From positions 10,903,350 through 10,967,349 of the forward strand of contig CM028378.1 of assembly GCA_013146195.2 (NCBI GenBank): a stretch of 64,000 bases of DNA, in the 5' to 3' direction. Below, piece after piece: positions 10,645 through 22,267 of the stretch; positions within the stretch are counted from its first letter, which is position 1; each line of letters begins with the position of its first letter. The position numbers and the translations under genes are program-made. This DNA comes from Codonopsis lanceolata (taxonomy: Eukaryota > Streptophyta > Magnoliopsida > Asterales > Campanulaceae). A model generated the notes under the pieces. It was not told the origin of the DNA and did not search any database. It worked only from the letters and a program-made list of their open reading frames with translations.

Positions 10645-11677
10645 CTAGTACTCTTGCTTGAGTATGGCAGCAATTAAAATTTATCAATAAATGAAGCAGA
10701 TACTGTGGAAATTAACTACTAAAAATATTATTTTCTTAAAAAAATTGACTTTCAAACGGGTTCTCTTTGCCTGGAACAAATGGATTAATTAAAAATTTGT
10801 ATACAAAATTCCGGCCGGACAAAACCGGCCGACAAAAATATACTGTGGAAATGAACTACTAAAAATATTATTTTCTTAAAAAAATTGACTTTCAAACGGG
10901 TCCTCTTTGTCCGGAACAGAGGGATTAATTAAAAGTTTGTATATGAAATTGCGGCCGGATAAAAATTAAATTGCTTAAGTTAATTACGATAACAATTAAA
11001 AAAATTCAAATTACAAAACTTACGTTTTTTTAATTTTTATATGAAATTACGGGTTACGGGTCGAAAAAAAATTTAATTGATTAAGTTAATTACGACAACA
11101 ATTAAAAAGAAAAAAAAAATACAAATATAAACTTTTGCAATCATAAAACTGTAAAACTATAAAAACGTAAAATATTAACTGTAAAACAGTAAAATCTCAA
11201 TAAAAGAGTAAATGTAAAATAATAATGTAGTCATTCGCACATGTAAGAGTTGAGGGAAATAAGGGCCGTTGGATCACCGTAAAACAGTAAACACTGTCTT
11301 ATCTAAATTTTTGTCTTTTATTTTATTTATTTATCGTCAAATTCTCTCGTTACATAATTTCTCTTATCAAAATTTTATTCAAAAGAGAATGAAGGACTTA
11401 ACTTATTAATAAGATTTATATATGAGATAAAATAAGTTTAAATAAGATTTATATATGAGATAAAAACAATTTATATTAGATTAGAAATCTTCTTGACAGT
11501 CATGATTCATGGGGACACATGTGCCAGGCGGAATAAATTACAGACGTTTGATATAAGTATAAATATGCAATCTCAGTCGTTTGATATAAAGTAAAGTAAT
11601 CAATCTCAGCCATTTGATATAAGTAAAAATAATCAATCTTAGCCGCTCTTTATACCACTGAGATGTATTGTATAATA
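10645..11677 (-). mobile_element. Non-autonomous Helitron B (1.0 kb), abutting A
   Basis: It is collinear with Helitron A over nearly its whole length, including the internal ~145-bp tandem duplication (about 10703-10965) and the CAGCCGTTTGATATAAAG repeats near the 5' end. Its 3' end CTAG (10645-10648) is directly joined to the TC start of Helitron A with no spacer. Its 3' hairpin is degraded. Its 5' end directly follows the CTAG end of the larger Helitron at 11678, and the leading TC appears lost. Confidence 0.75.
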
Positions 11678-11710
11678 CTAGATTATGTGCCCGTGCCGAT
11701 GGCACGGCGC
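11678..11710 (-). other. Helitron 3' terminal hairpin and CTAG
   Basis: A perfect 7-bp stem with a 3-base loop (CCGTGCC-GAT-GGCACGG on the plus strand) lies ten bases from a terminal CTAG, the expected termination signal of rolling-circle transposition. Confidence 0.85.
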
Positions 11711-11885
11711 TAATATGGGATGATATCAGTATGAGACGATGTTAGTATTCAAATAAATCAATATAATAAACAACTTAAAATTAACATATCTTGGTAACCA
11801 TTTAAAATTAACATATCTCGGTAACCAATTCAAACAATATGATCATCCACAGTGGAATAAAAATCTAAAGTTAATTTGGTATTTT

Positions 11886-12005
11886 TTTTAGGGAAACAGG
11901 GGCGGTACCCTGCTATATTTTATTAATAGAAAATAATATTACAAACTTGAGGGGGACAACCAGTCTTTCCCTTATAGGAGGGAGGACGGAGGAACCTGAC
12001 CTCGA
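11886..12005 (-). mobile_element. Antisense non-LTR retrotransposon 3' tail
   Basis: Read on the minus strand, this piece runs through an AT-rich stretch, then GCAGGGTACCGCCCCTG, TTTCCCT and a short poly(A). That resembles the 3' end of a plant LINE or LINE-mobilised SINE inserted into the Helitron 3' region. A clear target duplication was not found. Confidence 0.45.
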
Positions 12006-12096
12006 AAAGGAAATACTAATAACAAATAAAAACTAAGAACTTTGAATTGAAGGAAAACCTTGTGCATCCATAATTATATCACTACTTAATCTTCTT

Positions 12097-12556
12097 CAGG
12101 AGGCTCTTGTTTCACAACAATTTCTGGTTTTGAAAGCGCGAGGCAATAACTGTCGGCAATTCCATCTACACGTGAGACAAAGAAGATTCAGACAGATTAA
12201 TTTAACTATATTTTATGCATAAAAATGATTAATTAATTAAAATATTAAAAAACATACCGCCTCATTTACAAAACTCGAATCATCCCACATATCATCGTAC
12301 AACAGTATTTGAGATGGAGGAGGAGTGGGTGTCAGAGTTGTAGGTGGAGTTGCAGGTGGGGTTGCTGGAACCTATTTTGGAGCAATATGTAAGATAAAAA
12401 TTATGTAATTGTAAAATTTATATTATATGTAATTGTAAACACTTATCTAAACATCAGTTGGGTGCTTACAAATTCCTCTACAGAATCAGAATCATAACAA
12501 TTAGGTGGAGGGAGAGTTGGAGATGCAGGTGGAGTGTCAAATGGAGTTGCATTGCC
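12097..12556 (-). other. Possible extra 3' exons of the Helitron transcript
   Basis: Three minus-strand segments look like proline-rich exons between AT-rich introns. About 12456-12556 reads ATPFDTPPASPTLPPPNCYD. About 12255-12372 reads VPATPPATPPTTLTPTPPP followed by an acidic stretch. About 12097-12175 ends KPEIVVKQEPPEED and a stop. The composition shift and repeated design suggest duplicated exons encoding a Pro-rich, acidic tail, perhaps downstream of or captured by the Helitron. Splice sites were not proven. Confidence 0.35.
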
Positions 12557-15500
12557 CTATTTGAAACCATGTATGTGTTAGATATAAACTATATAATCGT
12601 AAAAAAATGTGTTAGATATAAACTATATAATCGTAAAAAATTATTTTTTAGAGTTGGAAATTATAGGGATTTATACCTGTGGTAGAAGCACTATAAAAGA
12701 ACTTCAGGATAAACTATATTTGTTGTCGAAATTTCTTCTTGTGATGGTAAGAGAATTGTTATCCTGCCGAATGTAGTACATCGGGAAAGTGCAACGTATA
12801 ATTGACCATGAGTAAATCTTGAGTGCGAAGATCAATGCCGACAAATTTAACCGATTGACCTTGTGATTTATTTATAGTCATTGCAAACGCCAACCTAATA
12901 GGAAATTGTCGTCTTGTAATAGGAATGGTAAGCTCAGAAGCAGAAGGGGTAAGAGAAATTCTTGGTATAAATACCAAATTTCCAGCTTTATCTCCAGTTA
13001 ATATTTCAGCTTCAATAATCCGTTGCGCACATCTTACTACCCTCAGTCTAGTTCCATTGCAGAGACCATCCTTTGGGGCAAGATTCCTGAGCAAAATAAC
13101 TGGACAACCGATTTTCAATTGCAGATCTGAAGGGGGGAGACCAGAAGGATTCAAAGAGTTTAAATATTCGATTGGGAATCGATTTGCCATAATCGGATCA
13201 CTCGTATCATCTTCCACGTTTTTGTGCCCGATAGATAACTAATGACATTTCCGGGGAATATCTTCAATGCTTCAACATTTATATTATTAACATCATCATT
13301 GCGTGCAGATAAAATAATACGTTCTGTTAAGAATTTCGCAGAAGAAGTCTCAATCCTATGCAGTTGTGGATACACTTCTCTTATTAATTCACCGAGGTCT
13401 TTACACTTTCGAATTGTAGAAGGTAGTTCAATGGTTTCATATGGATTGGTTCCTACCTGATGATTGAAATTAAATTAATGTTAATCATAAAATATTTATT
13501 AATTTAAAGTTTAAACGTAGATATGTAAAATTGATATTACCTCGTTCAAGTATGTAGCGAATTCAACATTTTCTGAATCATTTGGATTCAATCGCATGTT
13601 TTGTGATAGAGTCAAAATGTGTATCTGATTCCAAAGTGTTGATTTTTGAAGAGTTGATCCCACAATCTGTTCACGATATCCTTTTGGTACAACGGGCAAA
13701 GTTTGACGAAAATCCCCACCAAGTACAACAGTAATTCCATCGAAAGGGTTTATGTTATCACGAACATCTTGAAGGGTGCGATCCACGGCCTCAACGCAAT
13801 GGCGATGTTGCATAGGGACCTCATCCCATATAATCAATTTCGCCTCCCTAAACAATTCTGCATGAATTGATTGTTTAGTGAAGGAACATATAGTGTCTTC
13901 CAACACATTCAATGGTATACAAAACGTAGAATGCGCAGTTCTACCCCCTACCAACAACAATGATGCAATTCCAGATGATGCAACACAAATGACGATATGA
14001 CCAAGGCTTCGACAGTATCCTGCAATGGTGTTGTATAAAAATGTTTTGCCCGTACCAGCACCCCCATTCAAAAAAAAGGTCCTTCCATGACTCAAAACCA
14101 CTGAAGAGATTACAGCTTGAAACAGTCGTTGACCGTCATTCAAATAGTTAATATTTTCTTCTGCACCAATTGTGCGAGCATCGTATCGGAGTTGTCTGTG
14201 TTCCCACAATAGTCTATTGTTTCTTGCTATTTGTGTCCAATTTTCATTTGGGAGGGGCATAGGTGAAAAATCTTGTAAACTTTTTCCAGATTCTTGCAAT
14301 ATTTCGTTCAAGAGATGCAAACCATAATCTGTTACTTGACCATCAATCGGATTTGTAATTCTGAAATTCGTACGCAATTGGTGTGGAAGATCATCACATA
14401 TATTTATTGCAAACTTATTCCACAACTTGTCAGGATGTATCGGAGAACATTGTGTTAGAATAAGGGCAAATAATCTTCTCAATTGGTATCCAGTCTTCAT
14501 AACAGAAGCTTCTTCTAAACACTGCGTCCATTCTTCGTCATCTTCTAAAAGACCCCGTGCAACACATGCATCTTTAAACGTATTATATTGAATACCATTG
14601 TATGTGCGTAAATTTTCCCACGATGTCGGGCCTTTCACGGTAATTAGTAATAGCCAGAGGTAAAATCTCTCTCCACTTGATGGTTGGGATGCCTTCGTTT
14701 CCAAAAAATTTTATTCCAAGTGTAATTCTGTGGCATTTGTTGATATGTTAAATCTCGGGCCATTCTATCAGAGGCACAACAATTTAAAAAAGCCATTAAT
14801 TTCGTTACTTTCTCCTCAGCTTGTTGACCAATCTGATCTCGTGACTGTCTTGAATCATACAAAACATTATGTTCTCTAGGAAGATGGAGATCCAATCGAA
14901 TAACATTAGGACATTCTTCATGTAAAGTGTTGCCAAATAACCGCCATGCAGCTTCCGGTGGTCCAATATACCTTGCATCAAGATATTGTTTGATCTCATC
15001 ACCCCTCCCCAAAACCATTGTAGTTCTATCATGTCCTTTGTAGATGTACTTATTAATGTACTTGACACATCTCATTCCAGCACAAACCTCCACATTAATA
15101 CGACATCTCTATTATCAAGTTGTTTCCCCTTCACCATCAATACCAAGTCATTGTTGCGTCGAGGATAGATTAGGTAGCCGTCAACATCAATAGAAGTAGT
15201 TTCGGCCCATAGCTTTGGGTATCGTTTCTTGCAAAAATTATTGTCCATACATTGTGCACGTGGGTTTCTCGGCCCGCATGGTCCATGTATCATGCATCTC
15301 TTAACTGTGTCGAAAAGTGCAGGCTTACTGATCGGATCAGGTAACTCTGCCGAGACCACCCTATCAACTTGTTCGGGTGTTTTCATCTTATCCGGTTCTG
15401 CGAGAAAAAATAGAGCATGCATATGAGGCAATCCCGTTTTTGAAACTCAATCGTGAAAACATATGCTTCTATTCGTCCGAACACCCTCTTTTCTTTTACC

Positions 15501-16921
15501 GTTTTCATCAATTGTTTTCTCTTTAATTCAAAAACTCGAGCAACCAAATCTGGTCGATCAGCAGCAGTTTGATTAGGTAGTAGAGCATCATTAATTTCAG
15601 GCCACGTTGGGTTGGCTGTCATGGTTAAGAAAATATCTGGGTGTTTGTATGTGCGAGTGATAGCCATAGAATCTTGAAAAATTTCATACATGTGCCTCGG
15701 TCCACCAGTAAAAGAAGATGGAAGAATATATCTCTTGCCAATTTGATCTCCCTCTTGATCATGGATTTCTTGGAGGTCTTTATACCGTTCAACACGAATA
15801 AACTCAACTTGGTTTTTTCTAATGTAGTAAAGACGGTTTTGCTCCGTAGCAGCCCAAACATCCACCAAATATTCCTGAAACAACTTTTGGGCTCTCAAAA
15901 TGGTTGAATACTCTGAAGTTCGTTGGAATAAACGATAACTATAGTAATCCATCATTGTGAGTCGGTTTCTTGGGTTAGTACTTGGGGCATCTTTACCCAC
16001 ATCCCAATGCATCATTGACGGTTCCCACCCTAGCTCCCCAAATGGAAACAATAAAACATAATGCAATGGTGCGTATGCCGGGTGACATTCACTAATCCTC
16101 ATCAACCCTCGGTCTCCTCTGAGATATACAACAATATCTCTTGATTCCCTCTTTTCAGTACCATCACCAGGCAATATTACTGCAATCTCATCTATTGTCG
16201 GTGCATTATAACGTCGTCGATCAGTTCTCGGATTATACTGCAAACACGCTGGTAAATCTTGATTAGATTCATCTTGGTTTTGTTGTTGTAATATTTCGTG
16301 TGCTTGACGAAATTTAGATACAAATGGATTGTTTTGTAACAAACATTCTTGGATGAGGGCCAAGAGTTCTCGATCTAATGTAGGATTCGGCGTTCACATT
16401 GTTTAAAGGCGGAACAGATTCGTATATATAAAGCTGAGCATACACGGGATCTGTACCCGACTGTGGTAATAATGCACCATTACGATGTCGCAATTCACCA
16501 TGGATAGTGAAGCTATAAGGACCCCTCCCTATTAGGACACTGCGATCTATTGTACATCCAAGACTTGTAAAAGCATTTGTTGCATTATCTTGTCGAATGT
16601 CTGCAAAAATGATTTAGATTGGTTGTCACAACCTTCGTATAATGTTCTGAAGAGAGTAGGTGGATCACGAAGTGGAGGTAGGTTGATTTTCCCTTGATTG
16701 CAACACGTTCCAAATTTGGGATTGGACCTAGAAGAACGAACCAATCTCTCATCGATCCAGTGCATCGCTTTACAGTACTCACAAATGATGTTCATTCTCC
16801 CAAGGGAATGGCGGCTTTCATCCAGCACTCGTTGATTATCAATGACGGGTACAGGAAACGCATCATCCTCAAAGCCACCTATTTGGTCTTGTTGTTCCTC
16901 TTCAAACTCACCTATACGACC

Positions 16922-17764
16922 ATGTTCTTCTTCAGTTGTAAAAGGTTCTTCTAGTATAGGTGTCCTACATTTAAAAGGTTGAATTAAAATCTTTTAAGGT
17001 ATGTTTATTTGAATTAAAAAGGAGAGAAAGAAAAATTAAGTTACATAATAGTAGGACGATGTTGTTGTTGTTCACGCATTCGTCGTCTCCTTTGTGCTAA
17101 TGTCCGTCTCGAAGGAGAGATAACAATGTTTGAATGTTCTTCTTCAGTTGTAAAAGGTTCTTCTAGTATAGGTGTCCTACATTTAAAAGGTTGAATTAAA
17201 ATCTTTTAAGGTATGTTTATTTGAATTAAAAAGGAGAGAAAGAAAAATTAAGTTACATAATAGTAGGGCGATGTTGTTGTTGTTCACGCATTCGTCGTCT
17301 CCTTTGTGCTAATGTCCGTCTCGAAGGAGAGATAACAATGTTTGAATGTTCTTCTTCAGTTGTAAAAGGTTCTTCTAGTATAGGTGTCCTACATTTAAAA
17401 GGTTGAATTAAAATCTTTTAAGGTATGTTTATTTGAATTAAAAGGAGACAAGAAAAATTAAGTTACATAATAGTAGGGCGATGTTGTTGTTGTTCACGCA
17501 TTAAATCGTCTCCTTTGTGCTAATGTCCGTCTCGAAGGAGAGATTGTTTGAATGTTCTTGATTGTAAAAGGTTCTTCTAGTATAGGTGTCCTACATTTAA
17601 AAGGTTGAATTAAAATCTTTTTAAGGTATGTTTATTTGAATTAAAAAGGAGAAAAGAAAAATTAAGTTACATAATAGTAGGGCGATGTTGTTGTTGTTCA
17701 CGCATTAGTTGTCTCCTTTGTGCTAATGTCCGTCTCGAAAGGAGAGATAACAATGTTTGAATGT
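16922..17764 (-). repeat. Four-unit 206-213-bp tandem repeat containing an exon
   Basis: Unit starts are at 16922, 17134, 17346 and 17552. Each full unit holds an 80-nt (78 in one) GT-AG intron and a coding piece. The two best units contain exons of exactly 132 nt (17045-17176 and 17257-17388), symmetrical in phase, encoding TPILEEPFTTEEEHSNIVIS followed by a basic RRTLAQRRRRMREQQQ stretch. A third exon copy (17467-17590) is 124 nt and out of frame. The leftmost partial exon reads straight into the rest of RepHel, and the rightmost joins the upstream exon. Confidence 0.85.
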
Positions 17765-18007
17765 GGTTCACTATCACGGGTCGAATCCACGTCTACCACG
17801 GGGTCTTTGCGTATTGGCGGATATACGTCCTTTGAAAATAAGTATTACGATTGGGTTCGTGAATTATAGAAGATGAGCTTTCTCTAACTCCATATTCAAA
17901 GAAGGGGAACATTTGTGGGCTCTCTTTCGACTCAATCGCATGGCCAATTCATAATCATCGTCCTAGAGCAATTAAAGTAACTAAATAAATAATATAATTG
18001 TAATTTG

Positions 18008-18275
18008 TTCAACATGTGTGCATATGGTTGGGTGACTTTGGTGACAACTAAACAAAACATAAAAAAGCTAATCATAACATAAAATCCTGAAAATCCTTGT
18101 AACAGACCAAAGTATGTAGCATAAAAATATGACATAATAATAATTTTGGCATTGTAATCTATTCAACATGTGTGTGTATGGTTGGGTGAGTTAGGTGACA
18201 ACCAAACAAAACATATGTAGAGATTAATAAAAACTAATCAGAACATAGAATCATGAAAACCATGTAATTAATTAA
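18008..18275. repeat. Imperfect tandem repeat, period 154 bp
   Basis: Two copies starting TTCAACATGTGTG (18008 and 18162) lie within the first intron of the Helitron gene and differ by substitutions and small indels. Confidence 0.6.
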
Positions 18276-18380
18276 ATTGATCTATTTTGGTAATAATCCT
18301 AATAATCCTACCTCTTGTAGAGATGGTGGCGATGGTGGTGCTGGTTCTTTTCCTTTTCTTTGAGGTGGAGGTTGATCCAT

Positions 18381-20204
18381 GTAGTGAAACTTGTTGCTGC
18401 ATAAATATAAAAAAGAATAATTTGTTTTAAAACATTAAGCAAGACAATCAAAATTATAATCTTATTTTTCTTTTTCTTTTTTAAATTGAAAGATTCTTAA
18501 ATGGCACGCAATCAAAAAATCATAGGGGAAAAACAGTAGAGAAAAATTATGATCATATTGTTTTTAGAACCCTGGTTCAACTTATTTTGAGTTTCTATTG
18601 TATGGCTGGTAGCAACAAACTGATAGGTTTTTCCCACTTCTTCAAATTTTCATTATTATCATAATATTCTTCGTATCTATCCTTTTCCAATTTTATGTGG
18701 TTATACTTTTTCGTCATTGGACCAAACTGAATGACGAAACAACCCAAAATTATATTGATTAAACATTTATTTAAAAAAAATAAAAAAAAAGAGTATTTAT
18801 GTTGTTCTTGTGGATGTTAAATAACTAACGTTTGATATTTTTTGAATTAAAAAATTATTTAAATAGTTATTAGGAAAGTAGCATGGCTTGACAACTTATT
18901 TTTTTTCAAATATGTGTTTGATTGATGTAATAATTGGTAATGGATAAGTAAAAACCAAAATAAAATGCTAAAACAGATTGTTAAAAACTCTCATTGGACT
19001 AATAACTTGAAACGGAGTTGGATTGCACCCTTCTTCACAATTCCCAAGGCAGTCTGTCACATCATTTGTTTCCCTACTTGATCCCAAGAGCTTACGGTCT
19101 TGAACAATTTGATGATCAATTTGCATTTTTGTTATGATTATGATAGCGTTGAAGACAAAAAAAAAAAAAAAAGCAAATGGTCCCACCTAATAGATGCCAT
19201 GTGCAACACATAGGAATTTCCGAAATACATTTTCTTTTTGCCATAATACCGAAAATGCAGAATACATAAATATGTCAAACTCACAAAATATGTCATACAA
19301 TTAATCATTTACAACACACTGCATTCAATTTTTACATGGCAATCATCTAATTCGTACAATACAGAGAAATTGGCTCGCGAGATTGACAAATAGGCGATTA
19401 CTTGCGAGATTGATAAACTGGGTTAACAAAAAACATGGATTATAAATATCTGAAAATACTGTATAAGGGGGTGAGAAAGTAAAAATAAACAGAGAATATG
19501 TAAAAACATTGAAAATAAAATAAAAAGTGATAACATTTAGTTTTTACTAAATTCAGTGTAGAGCCTCAAGGTTTCAAAAACTAATAATAAGTCAAATGAG
19601 CAATTTTAATTGTTTTTTCTTTCCTAAGACACTTTTTCAATCTTTATTTTTTTAATGGGTATTTAAAGAACTTTGAAAATAAATTTGAAAAAGAACCCAA
19701 TTTTCATATTCTTACCAATTTTTTTTCTAATTACTACAACTTATGCTAATGATCAATGGGTTTCAGTAGTTTTTTATCCCTAACATTTAAGCATTTAGTA
19801 AACTTAGCTTCCATGTGTGGGTGTGTGGACAATTCAAGGCCAGTCCATGATTCAACACAATAACACAAATGACAATACCTAACCATCCACACACAAAAAT
19901 ACTTCTGATAATAAACAATTAAGGGTTGTTGCTCCTGACATGTTAAAATAATAAATAATGAAGCATGAACAACGCAAATTTACAGCTTAAAACCCCATAA
20001 GTAACGCAAATTTAACTACATATTAGCTGGATGATGACTAAAGGCCTATGTTTTAACTCAATTTTTTATAGATAAAAAAGGCCTATGTTTTCCAGCTTTG
20101 TTCCAATTTTAAAATCCAAAATTAAAACTTTCTTTTGTAATTTTTTTAAAAAATTAAAACTTTCTTTTGTAATTTTTTTTAAAATTAAAACTTTCTTTTG
20201 TAAT
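18381..20204. other. AT-rich sequence upstream of the Helitron gene
   Basis: No gene is supported. The interval should contain the Helitron promoter and 5' end, neither of which I can place. A 72-codon minus ORF (18968-19186) begins in a poly-Phe run from an A tract and is not credible. A short repeat of AATTAAAACTTTCTTTTGTAA occurs three times at 20115-20207. Confidence 0.45.
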
Positions 20205-20330
20205 GGTGTTAGTATTTAATTAAATCAATATAATAAACAATTTTAAATTTACATATCTTGGTAACCAATTAAAATAATATGATCATCCATAGTGAAATAA
20301 AAATCTAACGTTACTTTTGTATTATTAAAT
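20205..20330 (-). mobile_element. Helitron 3'-subterminal fragment
   Basis: Matches about 11739-11870 of the Helitron (shared GTTAGTATT start, the ATATCTTGGTAACCA core and ATATGATCATCCA). The terminal hairpin and CTAG are missing, so this is a truncated relative in the same orientation. Confidence 0.65.
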
Positions 20331-20856
20331 ATAACATTGACATATGTAATAAAGAAAGATGTGCATAAGAGTTGTGTGTGTATGTATGTGATGAGACATG
20401 TAATCCGTAGCACACTTTAAATATACTTATTTACTTTAATCCATAGTAATACATGTACTTCATAGCACACTTTAAATATGCCTATTTACTTCATGGGTAC
20501 CGGTCATAATAAAGGTGGCTGTAAAACAAAGAGATCCCACCAGCATGTAAATTTTATCAATTAATTCACAGTTTAAAAATGCTATTCCAATCGCAAGGCC
20601 TAGATTTTTCAGATTTTATAGATTATAGATTACATATTTTGTTCTGAGACCAAATGCTACAAACACAACAATTAAATCCATAATAATCAGGGAAAACAAA
20701 CTTACAGAATAGAGGCGGACGGGAGTCTTCGGAGATGAAAACGGAGGGAATAGCTTTGACGGAAACCTTTGCTCGACAAAAAAAAAAGGAAAATGTAGAT
20801 CATTAAAAATCCACATAACAGTTAAAAATCCACATAACCGGCATAAAGTTGATGAC
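20331..20856. other. Interval without a supported gene
   Basis: AT-rich. A minus-strand ORF at 20616-20861 contains a serine/proline-rich stretch ending at a GT, which could be a chance exon-like piece. Confidence 0.4.
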
Positions 20857-21260
20857 TGCATTAATACTACGGAAAAAAAATGGAACTAAAAGCATTATCA
20901 GCCTTCATGCACATTTACACAAACAAACCTACAATCAAAAAAATTTAAAAACCAGCTAATCCCAAAAATTCAGATCTTGCTATCTGTAGTCAAAGCTATC
21001 TGTAGTTTTCCCAACTATTAAAAAAATCTAATGAAAATGTTCCCAAAATGTGCAAAGCAAAGAGAAATACTGGACTTTGCAAAAGATCATTTGCCAATTC
21101 TCAATCACCTGTTGTCACTGAAGTCTATTGTAATGTGTCAAATTGTTTAAACTTTTTTGACTACATTATCCACTGATCTGTGAACTTTTTTCTTTCATTA
21201 TGCTTTTAGTGTGGTCAAGAGATTGGAGTGACATTATAAAATATAGCTCGAGCATGGGAA
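20857..21260 (+). repeat. 404-bp direct repeat, left copy
   Basis: Matches 39910-40313 with a constant offset of 19,053 and no indels, differing by only about ten substitutions. Non-coding, with no terminal inverted repeats seen. The boundaries are abrupt (TGCATTAATAC to CATGGGAA). Confidence 0.9.
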
Positions 21261-22267
21261 TCTGTTGATACATCTACTTCCACTAGTTTGGTGGGCAAGC
21301 TCCCTCTACTAGCTCTTTGACAAATGATAAGACATCAGGCAAGAGTGAAGGGATGAGTATGGTCAAGGTGAACTGACATTAATGATTTTTTTGTTATAGC
21401 ATTTGGCAAGCGCTTGGTTTCTGTTGGAAGGAGGTTTCAGGCTATGGGACAGTATGGTCAAGGTGAACTGAGGGTAATTTTCGAAGCTCTAAATGCTCGC
21501 CACTGCCACTGTCTTTAAAAATGGTGTTTAGTTTTTAGTCTTTTGGAAGAGATGTTCACAAATCCTATGAGTGGTATGTCCACTTATGCATAATCATAAT
21601 TCTCTTCATGATTAAGTGAGTAATATGACTGATTCATAACAGATAAAAAAAATTTATAACAGATAAAAAAGGACTTAGAGATGAAGAGAGAGCTTACAGT
21701 TACCCGGTGGAGAGGGGCGACGAGAGGAGCTTCGATTACAGTGGAGTTGATGAGGAGAAACCAATGATTTGTGTTCCTGACTGCAAGTTGTATATGCATT
21801 CAAAGACACAATAATAGCACATCACAACCCCAATTTCTATATCAAGCTCTTGGCTTCTGCTTTTTTAATGAAAGTCTAGATAATGTTTTTGCAGCTTTTT
21901 TTCACAACATGAAACCACCGCTTGTTCAGCCGGATGTGATTTTAATCTTTAACCCAAATTGGATGCCTGGATTCTTATATATTACAATTCCTTTTATAAC
22001 AGGGAGCTCATGTTTTGAATAAAATTCCTTCATTGATTCTTAGATGGATAGGGAGAAGTCCATTTCTCACGTAAATCTTATCTAACTTCAAGCAAATTAT
22101 TATCCCAAGTCATACTAATATATAAGATTAAATCTATTTTCCATCACGTGTCATTTCAATTCAGTGTTAGGTATTGCCATCTTAAGATTTGGAGTTGGGC
22201 ATTTAATAGTTGAACATGTATCAGTATGGGATACATTTACCTGAGTCAATGCGGAATATTACATTGA
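21261..22267. other. Interval without a supported gene
   Basis: Short ORFs only. A phrase TATGGTCAAGGTGAACTGA occurs twice (about 21360 and 21453), suggesting small-scale duplication. An exon-like GC-richer patch at 21690-21760 was not identified. Confidence 0.4.

Larger units (their letters stand above)
11678..18380 (-). mobile_element. Helitron of the autonomous type, degenerate
   Basis: The minus-strand 3' end is explicit: hairpin CCGTGCC/GGCACGG (11691-11707), about nine bases, then CTAG at 11678-11681, followed by T. Upstream lies a Rep-helicase coding region in several frames (12691-18380). The 5' TC terminus was not located; it should lie to the right of 18380, and a fragment at 20205-20330 matches this element's 3' subterminal region. 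So 18380 marks only the inferred start codon, not the end of the element. Confidence 0.8.
12691..18380 (-). pseudogene. Helitron Rep/PIF1-like helicase (RepHel), frameshifted
   Basis: This polyprotein nicks, rolls and unwinds DNA for Helitron transposition. In order on the minus strand: exon 1 (18380-18312, MDQPPPQRKGKEPAPPSPPS); exon 2 from 17962; a multiplied exon array; then a Cys-rich segment LGRMNIICEYCKAMHWIDER (about 16790). The conserved PDIFLTMTANPTWPE block follows (about 15630). The HUH motif LPHMHALFFL lies at about 15430, and the Rep tyrosine motif KYINKYIYKGHDR at about 15050. Helicase Walker A GGAGTGKTF is at about 14050, Walker B LIIWDEVPM at about 13820, GGDFRQTLPV at about 13710, and motif VI INKSQGQS at about 12860. 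An 84-nt GT-AG intron (13457-13540) splits the helicase. Frameshifts are visible near 16600, 16385, 15440 (at the HUH motif), 13220 and 12830, plus a small deletion near 15090. Coding matches the family throughout, but the gene cannot give one product as assembled. Confidence 0.85.

Noticed and set aside
9437..11710. CRISPR-like or satellite array
   Set aside because: The two ~1.1-kb repeats have Helitron termini and no regular short repeat-spacer pattern.
17760..17800. GGGTCGAATCCACG B-box-like string
   Set aside because: Lies within RepHel coding sequence on the minus strand.
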